This document shows, in pieces, positions 48,750-59,169 of a stretch of 64,000 bases of DNA; positions within the stretch are counted from its first letter, which is position 1; every line of letters begins with the position of its first letter. Origin of the DNA: Pterobdella sp. o SKG-2022 (Eukaryota; Annelida; Clitellata; Hirudinida; Piscicolidae); NCBI GenBank assembly GCA_964035795.1, contig OZ038326.1, positions 3,949,969-4,013,968 of the forward strand, written 5' to 3'. The notes beneath the pieces were generated by a model. The model saw only the letters and a program-made list of their open reading frames with translations, had not been told where the DNA came from and ran no database searches. A program made the translations under genes and the position numbers.

Positions 48750-51700
48750 ATGAAATTTAATTTTTTCTTTTATTTTATACTTTTATGGTTGCTGTTAAAT
48801 TGCTTAGACTGGTTACTGAACGTAAGTAATGATTTGCTTATGTTTTTAAAATTCGAATGTTTAATTTATTTTTCAGAAATACGTCAAAGAATATTCTAAG
48901 TTTTTGGACAAACATGGATTGAGTTTTTCCTATTTACATGTATCATTTTCAATTTATGATGTTTTTTTTATATTTAATAAAACATTTATGTGTTTGACAA
49001 TATTTTTTGAAATTTAACTTTGTTGAAAATTCTATCTGAATTTATAAAACAAAATAATTATAAACTGAATATTTTTATTTTCAGGTTTCTTTTTATACAA
49101 CGTTTTTCAATAGATACTTCTATAAACTGGGGAACAAATGGACAATTTTTCTAAAAATTTGGTTCAATACTGGAGTGTTTTGTTCATTATTTTTAATGTT
49201 TTTTTCAATCATTCTCCTCTTTTATATTCTTTTCAACACTCTCATGAAGCAAACAGTCAAACAACAACAACCTATTCTGACACCTATAGTGAGAATTTAT
49301 TTTTCTAAAAATTAAATTTCAACCATTTGCTTCACTATTAAAAGAGAACTTCTATAAAAAAATTTTTTTTTATTCAATGGATTAATTCAACATTCAGATG
49401 CCAGGAGTGAATCTGCCAAACAATCAATTGATCTACTTCTTTTCATCCCTCTTCTTATGTGCAGTTCTGCATGAAGTAGGCCATGCAATTGCTGCAGTCA
49501 GGTTTATTATTAGCCCACACTTTCACTCAATTTGCCTCATCTTTATTTAAATCATTATTTTAATTGTCAAATTTTCATAAATTATACCACTATAATTCCA
49601 ATAAACTTCTGTCACCCCCAAATTGATTCAATCATCATCATTACCACCATAACTACACCAACAGTGAAGAAGTTAAGGTGAATGGCAGTGGTATGTTTGT
49701 ATTGTTCATCTATCCTGGGGCCTTCGTTGATCTCAATCAGCAACAACTGGAAGCCATCAGTCCATTCAGGTGTTCAGCCTTGCTGTTTAATGGGTACTAT
49801 TCTCATCATATTGGTAACATTCATAAGTGCCGTTTTTTGATGGTCTATAACCTTTTTTAAATAGTGGGTACGACTTTTAAAGGATTTTTACATGGGTAAT
49901 GTTTAAGAAGGTGTATATCATTTTTATAGTCTACCATTTTTAGGCTGTATATATCTTTTATATATGCGTATTTTTTTATTTGTTCGTATATTCCATATAA
50001 TATGTATATTTGTTTGTTAGGTATGGAGGTTTTGTATATCATCACAGTCATCATCATTTGAATAAATCCAGCTAAATAACACTCATAATTAAATCCAACA
50101 CACACACACAGGCAATTGAAGATATTTTGTGCTGGGGTGTGGCACAACATTTCCATAGTCATTTTTTCATTCATCCTTCTCCTCCTCCTTCCATCCATCC
50201 TCTCACCTCTTTATTACCATGGTGATCAAGTTCATGTTACTTCGGTAATCCAGGTGATTTGGCAATTTCATTCTTTCATTTTTGTTAGGCTAGCTTCCAT
50301 TGAAATGACTTAATTCACAAAATATCATGTAATTAGTGTTGGTAGTTCCGGTTGTTATCAACTAATGAGACTGAATCATATTATTATACAACTGTCAGGA
50401 GATAGCCTGCCAGTTGATACCTTTATTTTTGCTCGATAGATAGATGGGTAGCTTTAGTGATGTTCAATGTTATTATTTATGATTAATGGAAATATAGATA
50501 TTGATGTTTAGCTTGCTTATTTATACATGATAATAATAGATAATTACAATAAACTCAATCATAGTACTAATTGATTTATTCATATTTCACTAACAAAAGT
50601 ATCTTCATTCCTATAGAACTCAGTTGTGTCTGGAGATAACGGTATAGAAGTAGGAAATAAAATCACCTGGCTAAATGACTGTCGAGTGAGAAGCTCTTCC
50701 GATTGGTTGGCTTGTATCCAAACAGCTTTGAGATTTCCTATTAATGGGTTTTGCGTTAACAAAAGAAACTTAACACCGTCACAAAATCTCACGAAAGGTT
50801 TGTGCAGTTGGGTTTTGGGGAGTGGTGAAGCTGTTAGACATTGACGAGGATTTGTTTATATAAATCAAACCTTAGTGTAAATATGGTGGTAAGCGTTGTT
50901 TAGATCTCTGAAAAAATTAAATCAATATTATTTCTTTGGCAGACCTTCTATTCGATTGTTGTTCCAAGGAGTCCTCTAGTCATTTGTGCTTCCATCATCA
51001 GCTTCAACGCCAAACTTATGTTTACCTCTACTTAACTCTATTCGCATTTTAATAATATCTTTTCCGATCTATTTATATGTTTGTCTTATTATTTGTTTAT
51101 CTGTTCAATTATACAATTATTCATTAATTTATTTATCTATCCATCCATCTATTTATCCCTCCAACTATCCATCTAATACAGGACCACCGCTGTTTAATTG
51201 TACGCCAACTGATTCACCACCGAATGTGCCTTGAGGATCAAGAATGCCATGTTACTGAAACTAATATCCCACCACCATACATGAGTTATAATGATGCCAT
51301 CTATCACCCTCTATCTAAAGCCTTCAGGAAGATTTTAACGAAGGATAACCCAGGCTTATTTAATTCATCTAATATCGTCGGTATTGATAAAAAGTACCTA
51401 AAAAAGTTCAGTAAAAAATTATTTGGGGAAGATACATTAAGAGAGGAAATTAATATTGATAAAAATAATCTAAATTATAATGGGAAGCATAATACGGAGA
51501 ATATTTGCATCAAGCCAACCATAGGTAACTATAGTAGACTGCTTGTAATACATTACAATGATGATACCAAGAAGCCTTTGATATTCCTGGGATACCCGTA
51601 TGATCTGTATTATTCCGGTGAGTTTTACTCTGTTTTTATAAAAATTTTATTTATAGTCGACTGCTGTCCAACCTCAGCTACTGGGACATGTACAGCAGTA

Positions 51701-52555
51701 TAATCTAATTAGATTAATTGATAATAATAGTGATTTATAAGGTTATGTATGTGTTCATTGTATTAGATTATTCATGGTTTTAAGTTATTGATATTTTTTG
51801 TTTTTATTTAGAGTTGTATCTTAATAAACTAACTAGTTTTCTGAAACTATATTCATTTAGAGTTGTGTTATCAAATTGTATGGGTATAAAATGGGAAGGT
51901 TTTGGAAGCCTTGATTTCAAGAGAATAGCTAGTATATACAAATTTTTTAAATTATATTCTATTTCATTATCTCATTTAAATTATTTTTATACCTAACCTG
52001 ATATATTTTTTAAATTATATTCTCTCTAGTGAGCGTTTCAGATTTTTCTCCTAAATTATCATTCTTACCGCCAACATTGCCCTCTGTTCTCGATACTTTT
52101 CTCAAGTGAGTCTCTTCTATAGAAATTTTTTTATTTAGTTAATTAACACTAAATAAATGTACCTCATTAATATAAGTTCATGTTTTTATACCATTTTCAC
52201 TTCCTTATCCATATTTCTTCTCAAGTTTTTGAGTGCTTTTGAGACAGATTTTTTTTAAAGTTGCGCACTATAGAAACAAAACAATATTTATTGAAAGTAT
52301 TATTATTCTTGTTACCATTTCAAAACTCAAAGGTACCTTATATCGTTGTCGGGGGCTCTGGCCATAATGAACATTGTGCCGTGCTATGCTTTGGATGGTC
52401 AGTGGATCACTAAAGCCATATTCAACTATATGCTGCCTCGTTACATAGGGGATAACCACTCTAGGAATGTCCTCTTCACCACTACTATCTCTTTTGGGAG
52501 TATTTTAGTTTTTTCTAATGTCATTATCGCTCTTTGGTCTTTGTTCGTTAGATGA
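48750..52555 (+). CDS. MBTPS2: Membrane-bound site-2 metalloprotease (S2P)
   Basis: Eleven phase-consistent exons: 48750-48821, 48877-48939, 49085-49288, 49398-49501, 49665-49769, 50112-50253, 50617-50797, 50943-51019, 51182-51617, 52030-52105 and 52333-52555, giving 560 residues (human about 519). S2P cuts membrane-bound transcription factors such as SREBP and ATF6 inside the bilayer of the Golgi after site-1 cleavage. Zinc ligands are in LHEVGHAIAAV (His138, Glu139, His142), with the third ligand in YALDGQW (Asp508). Family blocks FVLFIYPGAFVDL, IFCAGVWHN and SGALAIMNIVPC are intact. A PDZ-like region (exon 7) and a Cys-rich luminal part (FDCCSKESSSHLC, RMCLEDQECH) also match. Exon 9 has an extra Asn/Lys-rich insert. 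Two donors (ATCTT ATG region TAT|gtttac after exon 8; AAAG|gtttgt after exon 7) are weak. It looks functional. Confidence 0.95.
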
Positions 52556-52903
52556 GTTTTTATATGAATTTTGTTTGAATTGTGGTTCTTTGTATGATTT
52601 TTTAATTGTGGTTGTTTGGTTTTTTGATTTTTGTTATTTCATACTTCGGAACTGTAATGTTATTTAAAACAATCAAATTTGTTTGTAAATAAAATACAAA
52701 ATTTTAAATTGGATTTAAAAAACTCAAAAACCAAATTTTCAAATTACTTCCAAATTAAAATAAATTAACAACACAAAATAATATCCTAACTTAACATTCA
52801 CATAAAACTTATTGTTAATTATAACGCCAAAATAAAGACTATACTATCTAAAAATTATTTCAATTGGTCAAATAATCAAGATTCGGTTTAAAGAATCCAA
52901 TTT
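52556..52903. other. 3' to 3' intergenic region
   Basis: The MBTPS2 (+) and 87-residue protein (-) genes converge here. A possible polyadenylation signal AATAAA lies near 52688 on the plus strand. Confidence 0.5.
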
Positions 52904-53399
52904 TTATCTCCTAGCCTCTTTGATTTTTTTCCTTATTTGCTCTATATTTTTCTGATCTAGTTCAGCTTCTAGAGTGACTTTTCCTTTCTGGAAAACTTTT
53001 ATTTGGTCAATGAACTTACTTTTTTTCTTACGGTCTTCCAGCCCCAAGGTTAGTTTCGCTACGTTTTCCATGTCTGAAAAAAGAATATTTATATATGAGA
53101 TTTTAAAAAAGCTTAAATAAAAGTTTGAGATTTTAATATCAATTTTAATATGCTCAAGTAATATAAATTTCCAGACAGTAATAATATTGCTCAAACACGA
53201 TAAATATCAAAAAAAAACACTTCAATTTTCAATAATAAACTATCAATTCTTCCTAAAAATAAATATACGGCTAAAACACCACAACTCTCTCGCAGCAATA
53301 CTAACCCGCTTCTTCGTTTCGTCGTAGGCTGTTGAGTCTAGCGTTGCGGTAGTCCATCGCAGTCAAGTTCGTCTTTAATCTTAGAGTTACTGTGTTCAT
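52904..53399 (-). CDS. Small basic protein of unknown function
   Basis: Two exons, 53306-53399 and 52904-53073, join in phase (GCGG|gttagt to ttttttcag) to give 87 residues. The chain starts MNTVTLRLKTNLTAMDYRNA, continues RLNSLRRNEEADMENVAKL and ends in a charged helical tail (QIRKKIKEARR). It has no signal peptide, membrane segment or cysteine. The last 55 residues could also start at an internal Met in exon 2. I do not recognise the family; a small mitochondrial or complex-assembly factor is a guess only. It converges on MBTPS2. Confidence 0.7.
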
Positions 53400-54418
53400 T
53401 GACCTCACCCTGGCGTATGGAATACAAACTTAAAGTTTTTTTATAGTTGTAGGATACATGATAAATTTCACAGTGATATAATATATTGTATAATACATAT
53501 TAAGTAAACCCCTTCGTATGTCTGTACCGATTTGAGTTTGTATTGGAAATCCAGTAAAATATGAAATCAATTACATTTAATATTTTCCCAATGTATCAAC
53601 AACAAAAAACACAACTATTTAACAAAGGTGAAAAAAACTACCATTTATAACGGGGATTTCTGCATACGGTCTTGCCGATACACAAGATGAATAGAATAAG
53701 CAATAACGTCAAAGGTAAAAGTACCGCAGCTTCGTCGGATACTGGTGTTTGTGGTCATTATTGTTATGTTAATAAAATAGTGAATTCATATTTAAAAAAT
53801 TATTCTAAAAAGCTGTATTGCAATGGAATACAAACACTATGGTTTATAAAGAAACTTAATACACGAAGCTTTTCGTAATACTACATTATCAAGTGTATAT
53901 TAAGTATAGTAAGTTCATCTTACGAAAAGCTTCGTGGAATAAAATAAACTCCCAAAAGTGTTTTCATTTGAATATTTACGTTTGGCTCGAAGAATTAAAG
54001 CGTATATTGTAATGAATATTTTTAAGAAAAATAGATTTTGAAAGTAGATTAGTTAGGAAAACAGTAACAACAATGAAATTAGAAAAGTAAAATTTATCAG
54101 TTTTGATGTTTATCTTTAAAGACTATGAGATTTGAAAGTTCTCAAAAATTAAATTAAGTTATATTTAATGTCCATACAACCTGAAAAGTAACAGTTTCCA
54201 ACGATTCTCACCTGTTTATCTCCTATAAATACATCGTGTATAAAACGTAAATGAAAAAACCACTACTGTTAATTGTTATAACGATTTATATATGAAATAT
54301 AACAAAAAAAGTACTATGAAGTATAATTATGTGGCTGTATTCCTTGATACCTTCAACACTGTTCATACAATTGAAGAATTTGTTCATCTGAATGATGTAG
54401 GCTTGCAAGTTTCGGTTC
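53400..54418. other. Intergenic region with a palindromic element
   Basis: No supportable gene. The plus frame at 53672-53878 overlaps the left arm of the inverted repeat listed separately and has no domain. Confidence 0.45.
53862..53936. repeat. Inverted repeat with 17-bp perfect arms
   Basis: CACGAAGCTTTTCGTAA at 53862-53878 is exactly inverted at 53920-53936, with 41 nt between. A related word pair (GAGCTTTTCAT and GGAAAGCTTCGTG) occurs near 55182-55203, suggesting a small fold-back family. Confidence 0.75.
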
Positions 54419-55789
54419 TTATAGTTTGTTGTGAGGTTCTTTATTAAACTACAACAAAAAATTTTGAACAAGTTGAATACGTTTATATTCATTATTTTTT
54501 AAAATTTTTAACAGAATAATTTTTCTCTATTTTATATAGATGTTTTCAAGTTTTTAAAAATCAATAACTATACAAACCAGCAGACGAAATTGCCATACAT
54601 GATTCCCTTGCAGCTAGAATTCTGTTCACAAATCCTTTTGCAAACTCCTAAAGAAGGTTTTATCTTCAATAAATCGCAGTCGTAACTATTTTTTTTCATC
54701 CTCCACTTTGATGGACATTCTGCGGAAAATCATTCAGTTTCAACTAAGTTTTTGTTTCTGTTTTATAACTACTTTCCATATTCATTTTTCCAATTCTGCG
54801 TCGCTTCAAAAACTTATCTATTCTTTATTACACTCTCCAATGTTTATATATTATAGCAAGTATAATATGCATGAGTATTTCTATATAAATTCGTTAAACT
54901 CTGCGTTTAGTTTATATATAAACCATCAAAAACCTACTTGTCACACAAACTGTGGCATATTCTACTTCATCTTCAGCACACATCACTTTCTTGTTCAGAG
55001 TCACCAAATGGGATTGGCATTTTGTCTCGTTGGCTTTGTTCGGAGAAATATCTACTGCATGTGTTATTGAAAGTAATTTAGCTCATCGATTAGATGTATG
55101 ATTGACAATAGTGGTTTACGCAGAATAGACTCAAGCAAATATTGAAGGAAACAAAAAGTATTTATTAACTTAATACATAGAGCTTTTCATATGGAAAGCT
55201 TCGTGTTGTAAATTAAAAAATTTAGCTATGAATTAAGTTTACTAAAAAAAATATAAAGCTAAAAGCAGAAAACTGTTCTTGTTCAATAATATACTAATGA
55301 TTTATGATAAAGTTGAGTATTTCAAAAACTTCAGTTTGAATAAAAAAGACTTAAAAATTGTCTTATTTTATGAAGTTATTTTTAAAAAACTAAAAGCATA
55401 AAATCATAATGGTTAAGGATGACATAATAATTTGAATTACAATCGACTCGAGTGTTTCCATTGACCCAGAAGTATGTTTGATCAGTGACTCTATAAGCGT
55501 TGAGAATAACAGGATAACCTGGTAGTTTTTTTTGCAAAAACTTATTTATATTAGCGGTGCTTCGATCGTCAACCAGCTCTATTGGATAACTTCCATTGAA
55601 GAGCTTAGTGCAATAAGCTTGAGAAAGTTTAAGGCAAGGGGAACTGTAGTAAGAGCCATGACTGAATAAGCAATGGCTCCAAGACTTGAAGCACATGTTA
55701 ATGAGTTCTAAGCTGCCACATGGAGATTTGAATAGTGTTAAAATAGTTAAAACCCATCGGGCGATTGCATTTAGTGTTATTTGATTCAT
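54419..55789 (-). CDS. Secreted C-type lectin-like protein with PAN/apple-like tail
   Basis: Four exons, 55441-55789, 54938-55054, 54574-54719 and 54419-54448, join in phase at all three joints to 213 residues. An N-terminal signal peptide is likely (ARWVLTILTLFKSPCGS). A C-type lectin domain follows: conserved cysteines, KLSQAYCTKLF, then INKFLQKKLPGYPVI, the tryptophan block YFWVNGNTRVD, and CQSHLVTLNKKVMCAEDE with a final VC. The canonical EPN/QPD and WND calcium and sugar motifs are not apparent, so sugar binding is doubtful. The third exon is a separate Cys-rich module (KKNSYDCDLL, VCKRICEQNSSCKGIMYG, VCWF) resembling a PAN/apple domain. Likely extracellular, perhaps in recognition or secretion. 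It is in the same orientation as the small gene downstream. Confidence 0.75.
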
Positions 55790-56180
55790 TTTATGAGTGT
55801 AGTTTTTGTTTTATAACTTCATGAATATTTTGCATTCAAACATTTTTTATGATAAAATTAAATTTTTTCCAGTTACTTTCTATAAAATATATATTAAGAA
55901 AAATGCTTAAACGTTATTTTTATTATTGAAAATTTTATATTTATTTTTTAAAATGTTTATTTTGAAAATGTATTGAAAAATTTTTAGTAGCTTTGTTTTT
56001 TTCCTTAAAATGCCTTTTATACTATTTTTTAATGTAATAAGCCGTGAAATTTCCAAGTTAGCTTTGAAAGTTCTTTCAAATGATAGTTCATGGCTCGGAT
56101 TTTAGATCGACCTGTTTCACTTCTTTTAAAATACACATTGTGTTTTGGTTTTTTTAAGTGTTCAAATACAGCTATTCAAA
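55790..56180. promoter_or_regulatory. Region between divergent lectin and RBMX2 genes
   Basis: 391 nt of AT-rich DNA separate the two start codons. No specific promoter element could be identified. Confidence 0.35.
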
Positions 56181-57771
56181 ATGAATCCATTAACGTGAGT
56201 TTTTCAGATTCATATAGAACGAAATGTCATTATATTATCATTCCATTAAACAGTAATATGAAGAACCAAATGAAAATGAATAAACGAGAGTTAGACCTCG
56301 GCATGTCAAACACTGTTGCTTCTTGGCATTACCAGTACAGGAATAGTGCCTGGATTTTCATTGGTGGACTTAATTACGATCTCACTGAAGGAGATGTCAT
56401 TTCTGTTTTTTCACAGTTAATAAAGATTTTTTTGTCTAATTGATTATAAGTATTTTATTATCATCTAAACATTAATTGTTCGATGTAACAAAAATTTTCA
56501 GATATGGTGAAATAGTGAATCTAAATATGATTCGAGACAATGTAACTGGTAAGCCTAAAGGTTTTGCTTTCCTATGTTATGAAGACCAACAATCCACCAT
56601 ACTTGCTGTAGATAATTTCAATGGGATAAAGGTAAGGTTATGATTTTTTTATAAACATAAAGATTATTTTAGATATTCAATATACTAATTATAAAATCTA
56701 TCATTGAAGCTTTTAGGAAGAACAATCAGAGTTGATCATGTGAAAGACTATAAAGTGCCAAAAGACCATGAGGATGATGAAGATGAAGTGAGAAAATTAG
56801 TAAGAAGAGAAGGCTGTGGCCCAGACTCGAAAGTTCACAAGCTTTCTAAAAAGATAAACAAACAGAAAAAAGCAGCTAAAGAAGAGGAAGATGAGCATTT
56901 CAATATGCAGAGTAATAGTGTATTGAAAAACAATGATGAAGATTGGAGTAAATATACTTTGAAAGGAATGATCAAACAAGAAAAGGAGGGGTCAGAAGAA
57001 AGGAGTAGAAAAAGAAAAATCAAAGTTAATGATAAAAATGGAGAAAATGATAGTGAAGTTGTGATTAAAAAAGAAAAAAGTTCCAGTGATGATGAATATA
57101 ATGTGCATTTGAACAAAACCATTGATTCTGCTAGAAAACATATCAAAAAAGAAAAGGAGAAAGATGATAATAAGAAAAAGCATAAACGATCTAAATCTCC
57201 TCATGAAAGAGAAAAAGAAAAAGACAGTTCAAAACATAAAAAAAATAAAAAACATAAAAATGAGAAGATTAAAAACAACAATGATTATGGTGAAGGTAAG
57301 TATGAGGGTGATTATGGAAAACTTAGAAAAAATGAAAAATCTTGCAATAAATATGACGATAAAAAAGATAGCTCTAAACGATATGAAGAAAATAGAAAAA
57401 CAAATGAAGAAGACAGAGAATATAGAAAAAACGATAATAAGTATAAAAATGGTTATGATGATAAAGAGCATAAAGAAAAACGCAAAGAGAGGTATGCTGA
57501 GGATAAGGAAATCAAGAAAAAATCTAAAGATGAAGATCATAAAAAAAGATATAAAAATGATTATGATGATAGTGATAGAAGGAAAACATATAAAGATAAT
57601 TATGACGATAGAGATCATAAAAAAAAATTTAAAGATGGTTATGAAAGAAGTTACGAATACAGTAAAAAGACATCAAAAGATTATGATAAAAGTCGTAATG
57701 AAAGAAATTATGAGTATGAAGATAGAAGGAGAAAAACTGATAAAACTAATGATCATTCTAGCAGCTATTGA
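56181..57771 (+). CDS. RBMX2: RNA-binding motif protein, X-linked 2 (Ist3/Snu17 homologue)
   Basis: Exons 56181-56194, 56254-56415, 56502-56631 and 56710-57771 join in phase to 455 residues. Yeast Snu17/Ist3, the counterpart, is part of the RES complex of the activated spliceosome and aids splicing and pre-mRNA retention. MNPLTNMKNQ is the family start. One RRM spans about 37-115, with RNP2 IFIGGL (39-44) and RNP1 KGFAFLCY (78-85), then the family-specific [15 protein letters not shown]. After about 120 the chain is a long Lys/Asp/Glu/Tyr-rich disordered tail with repeats of the type [11 protein letters not shown]. At 455 residues it is longer than human RBMX2 (322). In-frame charged codons continue briefly after the stop. 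It is a nuclear protein by inference. Confidence 0.95.
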
Positions 57772-57953
57772 GAAAAATCTGAAGAAAGAAAAAAAGATAG
57801 AAAAAATGAACATTTTTTTAACTATTTCACAATCTTTGTTTATTTTTAAATTTTCAATGTAAATAAATCAAACGTAATCGAATTTCAAATTAATTCAATA
57901 TGGTTTTTATAAAATATATACAATTTTGATGAACATATTTTTCATGACCAAAC

Positions 57954-58071
57954 ATGCCAACCAGAAAGGTTAATGGATACAGTGAGTTAGCTATTGAAGC
58001 TAGCAAAATCAAAAGTCCAAAAAAAGTTTTTGTGTTTTTTTCTAGTGAATGGTGCATTTTCTGCGCTATGG
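57954..58071 (+). CDS. Alternative or duplicated first exon of the thioredoxin-like gene
   Basis: An ATG at 57954 opens a frame reading MPTRKVNGYSELAIEASKI, then VFVFFSSEWCIFCAM, ending in phase 1 at ATGG|gtaaaa. It parallels the TXNDC17 first exon 180 nt downstream (VKGYQNLVTKADDIKS, LFVYF, WCPDC), but lacks the GSKVNGIS insert typical of TXNDC17 and so looks more like a classical thioredoxin CxxC loop (WCIFC). Its end phase equals that of the main first exon, so it could splice to the same exon 2. It cannot be joined in frame ahead of the main first exon. Either an alternative first exon or a remnant of a tandem copy. Confidence 0.5.
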
Positions 58072-58249
58072 GTAAAAATTTTATTGCTTAGTTTATCATT
58101 TTAAATGTTTATTTCAAAATAACTATTTTTAAAGTTTGTTATGCTCTTTATTCTTGAGTGCTTCACTTTTAGATTAATCACATGAGACAATCTATATAAA
58201 TGAGTGTTTCATTTGCTTTTCATTTTTTTAGCTTCTTTTCTATTTCGAG

Positions 58250-58870
58250 ATGTCTCTTATAGATGTGAAAGGGTACCAAAATTTGGTAACTAAAGCAGAT
58301 GATATAAAATCCAACAAGTTATTCGTTTATTTTACCGGGTCCAAAGTAAATGGAATAAGTTGGTGTCCAGACTGTGTTAATGGTGAATGCATGAGTTTTT
58401 TTATTGCATATTTTTTTGAAATATTTAAAATTGCCCTTTTATATGAACAATACATTTTTTGAGAGTTTATTTAGCTATAAATGGTTTAAACCTTTAATAA
58501 TTCTTATATACAATTTTCAGCTTTTCCAACTTTAGAAAAACTAATAAGAAATCATAAAGAAATAACAGTTTTGAACTGTGACGTTGGAGATATGCCTACA
58601 TGGAAGGATAAAAATAATGAATTCAGAAAAATTCTCAATGTTCAAGAAATTCCAACTTTTCTGGACTGGCAAAATGTATTAATAACATTATTTTAAAAAT
58701 TTTTATTGGAAATTCAAATTAAAAGATTTCAAAAAAAAATGAATTTTAACAAATTTTCACTTTTAAACTGTTATATCTTATTTAATATTCATAAACAGAA
58801 AGAAAAAAGAGCTACAGGAATGCAGTGTTCAAATTATGAACTATTGGAAATGGTGGTTGAGGAAGAATAA
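58250..58870 (+). CDS. TXNDC17: Thioredoxin domain-containing protein 17 (TRP14)
   Basis: Exons 58250-58382, 58521-58675 and 58799-58870 join in phase to 119 residues (human 123). TXNDC17 is a cytosolic thioredoxin-fold disulfide reductase, reduced by thioredoxin reductase and acting on cystine and selected proteins. The family traits are all present: FVYFTGSKVNG, then ISWCPDC with active-site Cys39 and Cys42, the DVGDMPTWKDKNNEFRK block and the cis-proline loop EIPTFLDW. Only two cysteines besides the active site are seen, both late (LNCDVG and MQCSNY). The gene is a short distance downstream of RBMX2 on the same strand. A second possible first exon lies just upstream. Confidence 0.93.
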
Positions 58871-59169
58871 TTAGATTATAAATTAATGTGATAAATCTTA
58901 ATTCACAGCTTAATTTTTGTTTTCATATTTAAACTTCATTAATTATGAACTTTTTTTAATTGTTAATTACATATTTATTTTATGAAATCATATTTATTTA
59001 CGATTATCTTTGAATTGCGACAACAAATACTTGAGATAAATAAATTAAACAATCAAAGCATACCACTTTATTTTCGAAAATAAAACTAAAAACGTTTTGA
59101 AAAGTTCTATAACCTGAGTATTGAAAAAATTATAAAATCTATTAAATACTCAAAACCTACATCCGTATA
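58871..59169. other. 3' to 3' intergenic region
   Basis: TXNDC17 (+) and the 492-residue gene (-) converge here. The DNA is AT-rich with several AATAAA-like words; nothing else seen. Confidence 0.45.

Noticed and set aside
49857..50198. 113-codon minus-strand frame
   Set aside because: Lies across an MBTPS2 intron and exon 6 on the opposite strand; low complexity at its start.
54708..55070. 120-codon plus-strand frame
   Set aside because: Antisense of lectin exons 2 and 3, which have phase-consistent splice sites and domain cysteines on the minus strand.
57229..57618. 129-codon minus-strand frame
   Set aside because: Antisense shadow of the Lys/Asp-rich RBMX2 tail, giving an Ile/Phe string.
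57122..57862. 246-codon Lys/Ile/Met-rich plus-strand frame
   Set aside because: It is a shifted frame of the RBMX2 tail, whose homology and phase fix the real frame.
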